In this document: positions 46,939 to 55,685 of the stretch, in pieces | Layout: the number at the start of each line of letters is the position of its first letter | Position numbering within the stretch: the first letter of the stretch is position 1 | From: Nitrospirota bacterium | GTDB taxonomy: Bacteria; Nitrospirota; Nitrospiria; Nitrospirales; Nitrospiraceae | DNA: 64,000 nucleotides | Direction of reading: 5' to 3' | Assembly: GCA_030645475.1 (NCBI GenBank) | Contig: JAUSMA010000014.1 | Coordinates: 186,001 to 250,000, forward strand | Position numbers and translations under genes: made by a program | The notes under the pieces: model-generated | What the model was told of the DNA's origin: nothing | Databases searched by the model: none | Seen by the model: only the letters and a program-made list of their open reading frames with translations

Positions 46939-49900
46939 GCTGATCCTCCAGCGGGAGTTCGACGAGAATCTGAGCCCCCGATCCAGGCTTTGAGATGATC
47001 TGAAAATTCGCGCCAAGCTTGTGCGCTCGCGCAGCCATATTCTGCAATCCGTGCCCCTGTCCGGAAGCCTCCTCAAGATTGAAGCCGATACCGTCGTCGC
47101 TGACCTCAAGACGGATGCGCCCTTCTTCCATCTGCAGGGAGACGTGACCGCTTCGGCTCTTTGAGTGGCGAAGGCTGTTGCTCATCGCCTCTTGCACAAT
47201 GTGAAGAATATGAAACGCGCCCAACGGAGTCAACCGCCGAGCGGCTTCCACCGCGAGATGGAGTGAAAAACGGATCCCCTGCATACTCTCCATGGTCACC
47301 GCCAGCTCGGCCAACTTCGCACAGAACTGTTGCCCGCTCACCTCTTCATGCTTGTCCCACACGATATACATCCGAACATCTGAAATAACCCTGTTTAAGC
47401 AACCGACGGCATGCTCCAGCTTCTTGTCGGCCGCCCGACGGTCTTCTTGAACGAGATAGCGACATTCCTCAAGACTCATGCCAATCGCATAGATGGTTTG
47501 AATGATGTTGTCGTGGAGGTCCTGGGAAAGCTGCTCCCGCTCTTCGAGCACTTTGCGAAGCTGTTCTTCGCTCTTTCGCAATGCCTCTACCGCCTGTTTG
47601 CGATCAGTGATGTCTTGAGTCGTACCGATCGAGCGAGTTGGGCGGCCATCCGGCGCATAAAACGTCTCGCATTGCTCGTGAACGAACTTGACCCGCCCGT
47701 CGGACATGAGCAGCCGGTGCTCGATATTATAACAAGTCCTGTTGGCGACCGATTCAGTATAGGACTCGTTGACAAATTGGCGGTCATCAGGGTGCACCAG
47801 CTCAAGGAAAGCCGCATAGGAAGCTCCAAAATGCGCGGAGTCGATCTCGAAGATACAATAATTTTCATCGGACCAAGTGAGTATATTCTCGACCAAGTCC
47901 AGATCCCAGCTTCCAATATGCGCGATGCGCTGCGCTGCATTTAGTCGAGCGTCGTTCTGCTGAAGTGCTTCCTCCGCCTGCTTGCGATCGGTAATGTCCT
48001 CCGAGATGCCCAATAGATATTGTGGCGTACCATCGGTGCCGCAGATTGGGATCTTCTTCGTGTGGAGAAACCGCAATCCATTTCCTCTGGTCTGAATGGG
48101 CTCTTCCGGAATATCCAGCAGACAGCCACTGCGCAGGACTTCCCGATCCTTGGTTATGAAAAAGTCGGCTTCCTCTTTCGGGAAGATGTCGTAGTCGTTT
48201 CTGCCCAAGAGCTCATCCCGGCGATATCCCAACAGCTCTTCCCCCGCCTTATTGAAACGCAAAAAACGAAGATCCTTCGCATCCTTCACGAAAATCATGC
48301 TGGGGAGATTTTCAAGCACGGAGTCGATGAAGATCTTCGAGCGGCGCAAGTTCTCCTCGATCAATTTCTGGTCCGTGATATCGGTCAGGATGCAATGCGT
48401 CCTCAGAAAGTTCCCCCTTGGGTCGCGCTGGACGCGGCCGTTCAGAATGACGGAGATTTCCTTCCCGTCCTTTCTCCTGAGTCTGAGATGCTTAATCTCG
48501 CCGCCGCTTTTCATCAAACTGCCGAATTCGTCCTGGAAAAACTGCCGCAGATCAGGGGACCAGAAGTCGTCGAACGGCTTGCCCAGCAGCTCATCAGGGG
48601 AGTATCCGAGCAATGTGCACAGTCCCTTGTTGGCATCGAGGTACCGCCCCTCGATGTCCAGCGATTGATAGGCGATCGGCACTTCTTCGAACAGGCCCCG
48701 GAAACGTGCTTCGCTTTCCCGCAATGCCTCCTCCGCCTGCTTGCGCTCGGTGATGTCTCTGATGAAACAGTAATGCCCGGACATACCTGACAGATGCCCG
48801 TCAGGCTTGATAATCACAATCTGCTTATAGAAAATCGTTCCGTCTTTCCGCACTCCCCGCAATTCAGTTTCCCCTTTGCCGCAGGTCAGCATCTGCTGAA
48901 ACGCGACGCCGACAGAGACACGATCGTCCGGATGGACCGTCGTCTCCCAGCTTTTCCCCACCAATTCCTCCGGACGGTATCCCGCCATAGCGGCGTACTG
49001 CTCGTTGACGGAAACGTAGTGCCCCTGGTCATCCAGCTTCGAAATCCCTTCGACGGCCAGCTCCACAGCGGCATGTGCTTCCTTCAGCGCCTGCTCCGTC
49101 CGCTTGCGCTCGGTGATATCCAGCATGATACCCCGCAGAATTGCCGGGCCCTGCTCGTCGGTCTCTACCGTCACAACGTCCTGGAGCCACACGGTTCGTC
49201 CATCGGCTGCAATCATCCGGTAATCGAACGAGTATTTGCGTGTGTCCCGTAAAGATACGAGGCAATACTCGATGACCCAGTCTCGATCATCCGGGTGTAT
49301 GTGCGTTTGCCAAAAGTCCGGCTCATCGAGCCAGTGCTGCACGGGATAGCCGAGCACCAATTCGGCCTGGTGGTTGACGAACGAAAACCGCCAGGTCCGC
49401 GCGTTGCACTCCCACACGATCCCCGGAATCGCTTCGATCAAGTCGCGCTGCCATGCTCGGGCGTGGCAAAGGGCGTCGTTCGCCACCAGGAGTTCTTGCG
49501 TTCGCTGAGCCACCCGCTGTTCCAACTCATCGTTCGCCTGCCGCAGCGCCTGTTCCATCTGCTTGCGCTCGGTAATGTCGCGGCCCGCCACGAGGCGGAG
49601 ATCCCGCCCCTTATACCGGCAGGGTTTGACGACGACTTCTCCATAGAATATCGAGCCGTCTTTACGCCGTCCCACGGATTCGTAGGGACCTTGCCCTCCC
49701 TGCCTCATATTGGCGATAACCATCTCGCGGGATTCGTCGGCCACCAGGTCCAGCACATGCTTCCCAATGAGTTCTCCCGGGCCATACCCGAACATCCGTT
49801 CCAAACCTGAACTGGCTTCGATCATGATCCCTTGATCGTGGATGGCGATGCCGTCGAACGTGGCCTCAGTGAGGAGCCGGTAACGCTCCTCGCTCTCGCG

Positions 49901-50617
49901 CAACGCCTCTTCGATCCGTTTGCGTTCGGTGATGTCGCGAGCGGCCGCGTAAAACATCGGCGGCTCCTGTTCCGGAGCCGGAGTAATCCAGCTCAGCCAT
50001 CGATAGGACCCATCAAGGCACCGATATCGATTGTCGAAGTTGATGGCCGGCTCCCCGCGCGACAGCTTCTCCATGACGTCTTGTGTGCGAGAACGGTCAT
50101 CGGGATGAATGAATTCGATAAAGGGTTTCGAGCACAGTTCTTCTCGGCTGAACCCCAGCGCTCGTTCCCATGCCGGATTGAGTCGTTTGAAATAGCCGTC
50201 GGTTTCCGCGATGCAGAGAAGGTCCATGGAGAGGTCGAAAAACTTGTCCCGTTCTTGATTTGCCTCACGAGACTCTCGTGTGGCATGGGCTGCACGTTCG
50301 CCTGCCCAGCCTGCCATCAAACCAAGCGCGAGACCCGCGAGCAGGGCCGGCCACCGTCCAATCACAACCTCCCACCCGATCTTCCCCACTAGCGTGAAGT
50401 TCATGATATTCAGCGTACTCCCGAGCAGTCCGGCAACAAGGCCAGCACGAGACCCCAACAGCCATCCTGCCACGGCCACCGGGATTACGGTGAATACAGC
50501 CACACCATCACCCGCCAGCTGATGCAGGGACGCAAATGCCAGCTCATAGGCCGTCGCCGTTCCGAGAACAATCGTGATGGGCACCCACCGAGGCTGACGC
50601 TTCAGTATCTGTGTCAT
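46919..50617 (-). CDS. membrane sensor histidine kinase with seven PAS domains (NarX/DegS-type)
   Basis: 1232 residues from the ATG at 50617; an ATG at 50677 is possible. Three to four N-terminal membrane helices (about 10-100) in a KdpD/MASE-like module precede seven PAS repeats, many with HPDDR and ITERK ends. The transmitter is HisKA_3 type, His in LSQDLHDNIIQTIYAIG, with ATPase motifs EAMSNSLRHS and DDGIGFN. The PAS array suggests integration of several redox, ligand or protein signals. HisKA_3 kinases work with NarL-type regulators, matching the overlapping gene. Confidence 0.93.
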   Translation of the reverse strand: MTQILKRQPRWVPITIVLGTATAYELAFASLHQLAGDGVAVFTVIPVAVAGWLLGSRAGLVAGLLGSTLNIMNFTLVGKIGWEVVIGRWPALLAGLALGLMAGWAGERAAHATRESREANQERDKFFDLSMDLLCIAETDGYFKRLNPAWERALGFSREELCSKPFIEFIHPDDRSRTQDVMEKLSRGEPAINFDNRYRCLDGSYRWLSWITPAPEQEPPMFYAAARDITERKRIEEALRESEERYRLLTEATFDGIAIHDQGIMIEASSGLERMFGYGPGELIGKHVLDLVADESREMVIANMRQGGQGPYESVGRRKDGSIFYGEVVVKPCRYKGRDLRLVAGRDITERKQMEQALRQANDELEQRVAQRTQELLVANDALCHARAWQRDLIEAIPGIVWECNARTWRFSFVNHQAELVLGYPVQHWLDEPDFWQTHIHPDDRDWVIEYCLVSLRDTRKYSFDYRMIAADGRTVWLQDVVTVETDEQGPAILRGIMLDITERKRTEQALKEAHAAVELAVEGISKLDDQGHYVSVNEQYAAMAGYRPEELVGKSWETTVHPDDRVSVGVAFQQMLTCGKGETELRGVRKDGTIFYKQIVIIKPDGHLSGMSGHYCFIRDITERKQAEEALRESEARFRGLFEEVPIAYQSLDIEGRYLDANKGLCTLLGYSPDELLGKPFDDFWSPDLRQFFQDEFGSLMKSGGEIKHLRLRRKDGKEISVILNGRVQRDPRGNFLRTHCILTDITDQKLIEENLRRSKIFIDSVLENLPSMIFVKDAKDLRFLRFNKAGEELLGYRRDELLGRNDYDIFPKEEADFFITKDREVLRSGCLLDIPEEPIQTRGNGLRFLHTKKIPICGTDGTPQYLLGISEDITDRKQAEEALQQNDARLNAAQRIAHIGSWDLDLVENILTWSDENYCIFEIDSAHFGASYAAFLELVHPDDRQFVNESYTESVANRTCYNIEHRLLMSDGRVKFVHEQCETFYAPDGRPTRSIGTTQDITDRKQAVEALRKSEEQLRKVLEEREQLSQDLHDNIIQTIYAIGMSLEECRYLVQEDRRAADKKLEHAVGCLNRVISDVRMYIVWDKHEEVSGQQFCAKLAELAVTMESMQGIRFSLHLAVEAARRLTPLGAFHILHIVQEAMSNSLRHSKSRSGHVSLQMEEGRIRLEVSDDGIGFNLEEASGQGHGLQNMAARAHKLGANFQIISKPGSGAQILVELPLEDQHASASS

Positions 50618-51060
50618 GGGTATGAGATCATGCCTCGCTATAGACCGGTGACCACTTGAGAGAAAGAAGACACGCATCCTGAAGGAAGGGCAAGGACTGA
50701 TGGGCGATTCGGACGGAACTTTCGCATAGAGGATGAGACCCTTCTCCTACCCAGGTCCGAAACATTGTGGATCGCAAGCCACTGAATGACTGGTGGAGGT
50801 ACGTTAATATAGGTATTTTGTCAAGGTGCCCCGTTCTCCATATATGACAGACAGCCTGCTGGGCCTTTCTGGCTCAGAGAGGCCAAATGTGCCGATATCA
50901 TCGGCATTCTTTGCCTGGCAACCGATGTTCAGATTCCACGCAGCAGACAAATTGAGGGACTTTTGAGAGATTCGTCCTCTGTGGTGCGCGGCACGGAAGT
51001 TGAGAGAGCTTTGCCTGGATCGAAGCCTTTACGAGCCATCGTGCAATAACTGAGGATGCG
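50618..51060. other. 443-base divergent spacer between PAS kinase and motor module
   Basis: No gene seen. Contains a perfect inverted repeat (50890-50906) and AT-rich segments around 50800-50825 and 50858 that could hold promoters for either side; no box pair was convincing. Confidence 0.5.
50890..50906. promoter_or_regulatory. perfect inverted repeat, operator or small terminator
   Basis: TGCCGAT, three bases, ATCGGCA. On the plus strand it is followed by TTCTTT, a weak terminator tail; as a symmetrical site 155 bases before the motor gene it could equally be a regulator site. Confidence 0.35.
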
Positions 51061-52290
51061 ATGATCGATACATCCAGTCTGTGGGAATTCTTGAGCCGTG
51101 ATGCCTCCTTCTTCGGAGGGCCCCAAAGCCCGATGTTGAGCTGGCTTGGGTCGTTCGGGATCGTGCTCTTCTTCCTCTGGCAAGTCATGCGGCTACGCAG
51201 GGAAATATCCGGCGCACAGCGTCCGTTTGATCGAGTGCGACCGATGCTGACCACCCTGGCGAATGAGCGTGGAGACTTGGATCGTGAGCGCTTCACGAGT
51301 CGTGCGCTGGTGGGACTCACGGCCCCAGCCGGGCAACCCGCATCAGCGCCCAAACGGATTGACTGCGACGACCTGACCGCCCTTGAAACGGCCATGCAGC
51401 AAGAGCCCATGTTTCGGCAGCCCTGGGGCCAATTCCGCAAAACGCTGATCCTGGAGCATGTCCCCTGGTTCGTGGAACCACGCATTTTCAGCACCCGCCG
51501 CGCAGAAGATATCTTCACGCAGGACACGCTACTGAGCCATCGCGTCAATCTGGCCTTCTACAGCCAACTGCCTTCCCTGGTGACGGGAATCGGCTTGCTG
51601 CTGACGTTCCTCGCCTTGTTTATCGGTCTCAGCAAACTTCACGCGGAGGGGCAAGAGATCGCCGGCATTCAAGGGCTCATCAACGGATTGGCCGGGAAAT
51701 TCCTCACGTCCATCGTCGGACTCATCGCCGCCAATCTCTTCACGCTCATCGAAAAACCGATGGTCTTCCGGCTGATGAACGCACATCATTCGTTCCTCGG
51801 CCTCATCGACAAACTCTTTCCCCGAAAGACCATGGAGCAGATGCTCGAGCAACTCACGCCGATGCATCAGGCGCAGGGAAAAAGCCTGCAGACTGCCGGT
51901 GGAGAACCGAGGGAACGTGTCGGAGGGATGAGCACAGACAGCCTGACGGCTCCTCTTGCTGAGCTGACCTCGGCAGTTCGATCCTTTACAAAATTGAAAC
52001 AAGAGGAGCAGGCAGCCGGACGCCGCATGACGACTGAACTCCCGCGCGTGATCCGTGAAGAATTCACGGCGCCGATGACCGCACTCCACGACTCGATTCA
52101 TGAGCTCACCACGTTGCTCAAGACAATGCACAACCAGCAGACCCAGGCGACGGCGAGATTCGACGATCTCATGAGCCACCTGACGGACAGGCTCAGCCCG
52201 CAGCGAACCGCGACTGGTAGCGGGCGCTCCGAAGGCAGCCGGTTCTGGCCGAAGCGAGCGCTCGTGTCCACGCAAGGGCCCTCCGAATGA
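51061..52290 (+). CDS. MotA/ExbB-type proton channel protein, ZorA-like
   Basis: 409 residues. One membrane helix near 26-44, then a cytoplasmic segment, then two helices (about 165-190 and 213-235) in the MotA/TolQ arrangement (YSQLPSLVTGIGLLLTFLALF and KFLTSIVGLIAANLFTLIEK region). A long helical, partly coiled-coil tail (about 255-385) projects into the cytoplasm, as in ZorA of Zorya phage defence but shorter. The ribosome site GAGG is 5 bases ahead. Its stop overlaps the MotB-like gene (ATGA). Flagellar MotA is unlikely because the domain order is wrong and no flagellar gene is near. Defence role inferred only. Confidence 0.82.
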   Translation: MIDTSSLWEFLSRDASFFGGPQSPMLSWLGSFGIVLFFLWQVMRLRREISGAQRPFDRVRPMLTTLANERGDLDRERFTSRALVGLTAPAGQPASAPKRIDCDDLTALETAMQQEPMFRQPWGQFRKTLILEHVPWFVEPRIFSTRRAEDIFTQDTLLSHRVNLAFYSQLPSLVTGIGLLLTFLALFIGLSKLHAEGQEIAGIQGLINGLAGKFLTSIVGLIAANLFTLIEKPMVFRLMNAHHSFLGLIDKLFPRKTMEQMLEQLTPMHQAQGKSLQTAGGEPRERVGGMSTDSLTAPLAELTSAVRSFTKLKQEEQAAGRRMTTELPRVIREEFTAPMTALHDSIHELTTLLKTMHNQQTQATARFDDLMSHLTDRLSPQRTATGSGRSEGSRFWPKRALVSTQGPSE

Positions 52291-52964
52291 CGCGCACAAC
52301 CGCACAGGGAGCCGGCGCCTCCCATACCACCATCGGCATCACCGATCTCATGACCTCGCTCGCAGTCGTGTTCATCCTGCTCTTCGCCGCACAGATCACC
52401 AAAACCTCCTCCGCCGCACAGTCTGAGCTCCAAGGCAATAGAGAGGACGTGCAGACGGCGCTACAAGACCACATCCAGCGCTTGGGGCTCTCGCTCGATG
52501 CGGACCCCCGCGACCCTCTCGCGCTCCTGATTGTCGTCCCGGAAAACAAGCTGACGTTTGAGTTCGGAAAAAGCACGTTATCCTCGACTGCGGATGAGTT
52601 TCTCGCAGAGGCCCTCCCCTTCTATGTGGGGGCCTTGTGCGGGCCACTGCGTGACAAGATCGACTCGCTCGCCATCGAAGGCCATACCGATGATCACGGC
52701 AGCGATGCCTTGAATCTCAAGTTGAGTCAGGAGCGCTCGCTGGCTGTCATGGTGAAGGGGATGGAGATCATTCAGACCAAAGAGCCATCAGCCTATCAAT
52801 GTTTTCAAGAAATCACGTCGGCGACCGGACGCGGCAGACAAGACCTGATCTATGATGCGGCGGCAATCGTCAATCGCGAGAAAAGCCGCCGGGTGATTTT
52901 CAAGATTCGACTTCGTTCTGCCGAACAGCGGCATCATCTAGAGCGTCCAACCAAGGCGCTGTGA
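52287..52964 (+). CDS. MotB/OmpA-domain stator protein, ZorB-like
   Basis: 225 residues. Short cytoplasmic start, then one membrane helix (about 21-36) led by Asp20 in GITDLMTSLAVVF, the position of the proton-binding Asp of MotB, ExbD and ZorB. The C-terminal OmpA-like peptidoglycan-binding domain has IEGHTDDHGSDALNLKLSQE and a following ERSLAVMV helix. Translationally coupled to the ZorA-like gene, so the two should form a wall-anchored, ion-driven motor. No ZorC, ZorD or ZorE follows; the next gene is an unrelated transporter on the other strand. Confidence 0.85.
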   Translation: MTRTTAQGAGASHTTIGITDLMTSLAVVFILLFAAQITKTSSAAQSELQGNREDVQTALQDHIQRLGLSLDADPRDPLALLIVVPENKLTFEFGKSTLSSTADEFLAEALPFYVGALCGPLRDKIDSLAIEGHTDDHGSDALNLKLSQERSLAVMVKGMEIIQTKEPSAYQCFQEITSATGRGRQDLIYDAAAIVNREKSRRVIFKIRLRSAEQRHHLERPTKAL

Positions 52965-53022
52965 TCGCTGCCGGCCGCAGGGACGAGAAAACCCATGTTT
53001 GGAAATGGACCGGCGAAACAGA

Positions 53023-54015
53023 TCAGGCGGACATGCGGGAGCCAGCTAAGCTGCCGAGACGACGTTTCGCCCAGAGATAACTGGTGCTCAATTGAGGCTG
53101 ACTGGCCTGACGAACCAATTCGGCGCCGACGAGAATGATCGCACCACCCACCATCGCATGAAGCTGGAACGGTTCGCCCAAGAAAAGACAGGCAAACAGA
53201 ATCGCACAGACAGGGGTCAGGTTCTGGTATACCGCAACTGTCGCAGGGGAAATGGTTTGGAGCGCGCGATAGCGCAAGAGGAAGACGGAGGCCGTGGCCA
53301 CTCCGATGTACAGCACGGAGGAAGCGATCGGCATCGACAGATCGTCGGTCGGCAGATGCCCCCAGACCAACGCCGCGACCGCCAGCAACAACGCACTGCT
53401 GCCGAACATGACCGTATTGGCGGTCATAGCCCCGAAGCGTTTCACGATGTCGGCACTCCCCACCAGGTGCGCAGCCATCATGATCGTAAAGACAAGAATC
53501 AAGAAATCTCCAAATCCGAAATTTGCTTGAAAGTTTGACAGTTTCTCTGACATCGCGATCCCGCCACCAACCAAAGACGTCACAATACCGACAATCTTGA
53601 GCGGACGACTCTGGCTCTTTTGCAGGACCACACTAAATAGTGCCGTAACCGGTGAGAGCAGACTGTAGATCACAATGTAATGGGTGACGCTGGTGAGGCG
53701 AAGACCCCAGGCCGCAATCACATAGGACCCGACCCCGAGCGCTCCCAAGAGCGTCAGTCTGAGCAAATCCCCAGCGGTCAACCCACTCAGCCCTCTCCGG
53801 TCTTGCGCGAGGGTAATCGCGAGCAAAAAGGCGAACCCGATCATCACCCTGATAAGGGCCATCCCCAGCGGATCCACCGTACTGTGCGTGAAGACAAACT
53901 TCGTGACGGTCGGTACCGTGCTGAGGAGCAGGACGGCGCTGATAAGATAGACGAATGGCTGAAGGCTCGGCGACTCCCCTGACGAACCGTTCGCTTCACC
54001 TGAACTGGTCGCCAT
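53023..54015 (-). CDS. EamA/DMT-family transporter
   Basis: 330 residues, ten membrane helices in two EamA repeats (first ending near 165, second with SVLYIGVATASVFLLRYRALQ and VYQNLTPVCAILFACLFLGE). Small-molecule exporter of unknown substrate. The gene starts 3 bases after the stop of the PilZ gene on the same strand, so the two may be co-expressed. Confidence 0.9.
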   Translation of the reverse strand: MATSSGEANGSSGESPSLQPFVYLISAVLLLSTVPTVTKFVFTHSTVDPLGMALIRVMIGFAFLLAITLAQDRRGLSGLTAGDLLRLTLLGALGVGSYVIAAWGLRLTSVTHYIVIYSLLSPVTALFSVVLQKSQSRPLKIVGIVTSLVGGGIAMSEKLSNFQANFGFGDFLILVFTIMMAAHLVGSADIVKRFGAMTANTVMFGSSALLLAVAALVWGHLPTDDLSMPIASSVLYIGVATASVFLLRYRALQTISPATVAVYQNLTPVCAILFACLFLGEPFQLHAMVGGAIILVGAELVRQASQPQLSTSYLWAKRRLGSLAGSRMSA

Positions 54016-54018
54016 GAA

Positions 54019-54342
54019 TTAAAACCCTGTCAGATTGAGTACATTCAATTGCTCGATGAACTGAGTCAGACAATGTTGGTGCGCGGGAGAAATGCTGGTG
54101 ATGCGGGCGCCAAATTGAGGCGCCGCCGCGTACGTAATCTCGACCGTGCAGTGGATCGGGGCTCCCTTGGTCAGCTGGAATTCGAGATCAAGCCTGTCTC
54201 CAATTGCACCAGCGAGATCCGTGCGGATCTGAAATCCCTTTTCCGTAAGGTCGAGCACTTCGCAGGGAACAACCTCAGCCCCTCGACTGACCTGGCCATT
54301 CCGTTCGATCGCGACTCTGAAGAATTCCCGCTTCTGCGTCAT
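54019..54342 (-). CDS. PilZ-domain protein, probable cyclic-di-GMP binder
   Basis: 107 residues, a lone PilZ domain. The RxxxR motif is REFFR near 5-9 and the second motif is DLTEKG (about 31-36), with Thr where Ser is usual in D/NxSxxG. Most binding residues are thus present. It is a likely c-di-GMP-responsive adaptor; its target is unknown. Confidence 0.85.
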   Translation of the reverse strand: MTQKREFFRVAIERNGQVSRGAEVVPCEVLDLTEKGFQIRTDLAGAIGDRLDLEFQLTKGAPIHCTVEITYAAAPQFGARITSISPAHQHCLTQFIEQLNVLNLTGF

Positions 54343-54513
54343 GTCGTCAGTGACCTTTCATACGTCCGGCTCATGATCTATCCTTGCAGGACCGAGAGGA
54401 ATGAAGAGGAACGAGTCCTTCCGAAGTATAGCAGGCCCTCGATAGCCCTAGAACATCGGCCCTGAGACTACGCCAGACGGCTGGAGTTTGTGGGCGAGAA
54501 CCTGATGAACCTC

Positions 54514-54522
54514 TGCTATAAT
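54514..54522 (+). promoter_or_regulatory. extended -10 promoter of the ferritin-like/VIT gene
   Basis: TG-C-TATAAT, a perfect -10 box with the TGn extension and no clear -35 box, 50 bases ahead of the start at 54573. Confidence 0.55.
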
Positions 54523-54572
54523 CCACCAGACCATCCGCAGATCTTTCAACGAATTCAATCCGTTGGAATGGC

Positions 54573-55541
54573 ATGATCCCTACCGCTCACCGCGACGACC
54601 CCAAGCTCGCACGGCTGCTCATCCTGGATGAGCTCTTCGACCTTTCGCTCTACAAAGCACTGCGGGATATTTCGACGGATGCAGATGCCAGAAATACACT
54701 AGATGAATTAGTGCTGATTGAAACCAGACACCTGGCCTTCTGGCAAAAATTCTTCGACCTCAAATTAGATCGCCTGAATCCTGGCCGACAACTGAAGCTG
54801 TGGTGCTTCATATGGCTCTGCCGCCTGTTCGGGTCCACGGCAGTCCATCTCGTCCTGGAAGCCATCGAAGTCTACGGGGTCAGAAAATATCTCGCCCTCT
54901 GGAATTCCTACCAGGATCAGCCCCTGGGCGAAGCCCTCAAGGGGATCCTGCAAGACGAGTTCAAACATGAGGATGTGCTCGTCACAAAACTGACCGAGCG
55001 AAAAATCAATCCAGAAAAGATCCGCAATATCTTCCTGGGCCTCAATGACGGGCTGGTGGAAATTCTTGGAGCCGTGAGCGGGTTCTTCGGCGCCTTTGGC
55101 GACGCCGTCACCGTCTTGATCGCCGCCTCGACCACCGCAGTGGCCGGCGCATTGTCGATGGGAGCCGGGGCGTTTCTAGCGCTGAACTCCGAAAAAGAAG
55201 TACGGGCGATGGAAGCGGCGAAAAAGCGATTCCTTGGAGAAGAGACCGGCTCAGCGGAGATGCAGGAACAGCCGTTGAAGTCAGCCTTATTTGTCGGCGG
55301 AGCCTATGTCATCGGCGCCTTGGTTCCGGTGCTCCCCGTACTCTTCGGCGCGAAAGATGCGCTGGTGTCCGTCCTGACGGCGGGGACCATGGTCATCCTC
55401 GTCTCGTCGATTCTTGCGTTCTTGTCAGGAATGGAGATGAAACGCCGGATCCTGCTGAATCTCGTGATCATCACCGTCGCGGTGAGCGTAAGTTATGCAA
55501 TTGGGTTGGCGGCGAAACAGATCTGGGGGATTGCGGTGTAG
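54573..55541 (+). CDS. ferritin-like/VIT1 fusion, membrane iron transporter (MbfA-like)
   Basis: 322 residues. The N-terminal ferritin-like domain (about 10-140) carries Glu20, Glu50-x-x-His53, acidic residues near 96-99 and Glu129-x-x-His132, the pattern of a di-iron site. The C-terminal VIT1/CCC1 domain has the LNDGLVEILGAVSGFFGA and AAGALSMG-type blocks and about five helices. Related proteins export iron or manganese under oxidative stress. It has its own extended -10 promoter. A palindromic element follows 15 bases after the stop. Confidence 0.88.
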   Translation: MIPTAHRDDPKLARLLILDELFDLSLYKALRDISTDADARNTLDELVLIETRHLAFWQKFFDLKLDRLNPGRQLKLWCFIWLCRLFGSTAVHLVLEAIEVYGVRKYLALWNSYQDQPLGEALKGILQDEFKHEDVLVTKLTERKINPEKIRNIFLGLNDGLVEILGAVSGFFGAFGDAVTVLIAASTTAVAGALSMGAGAFLALNSEKEVRAMEAAKKRFLGEETGSAEMQEQPLKSALFVGGAYVIGALVPVLPVLFGAKDALVSVLTAGTMVILVSSILAFLSGMEMKRRILLNLVIITVAVSVSYAIGLAAKQIWGIAV

Positions 55542-55556
55542 CACGAGAGCCGACTT

Positions 55557-55684
55557 GCAGGATGCTCAACACGTTCGTCCAGCAAGGCCGCAGGCGGAGC
55601 AAGAACCGGAGGCGTACCCTCAGGGGTACGTTGAGGATTCTTGCGAGCCGAGAACGATGCTGGCGGACCTGTTCAGCATCCTGC
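55557..55684. repeat. palindromic repeat element, copy 3 (128 bp)
   Basis: Begins GCAGGATGCTCAAC and ends GTTCAGCATCCTGC. It has the same internal blocks as copy 1 (CAGCAAGGCCGCA, GGCGTACC, GGTACGTTGAG, GAGAACGATGCTG). It fills the gap between two convergent genes and ends one base from the TAA stop of the radical SAM gene. Confidence 0.85.
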
Positions 55685-55685
55685 C

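Noticed and set aside
51061-52964. Complete Zorya defence system
   Set aside because: Only the motor pair is present; the following gene is an EamA transporter on the other strand and no helicase, nuclease or ZorE-like gene is within the window.
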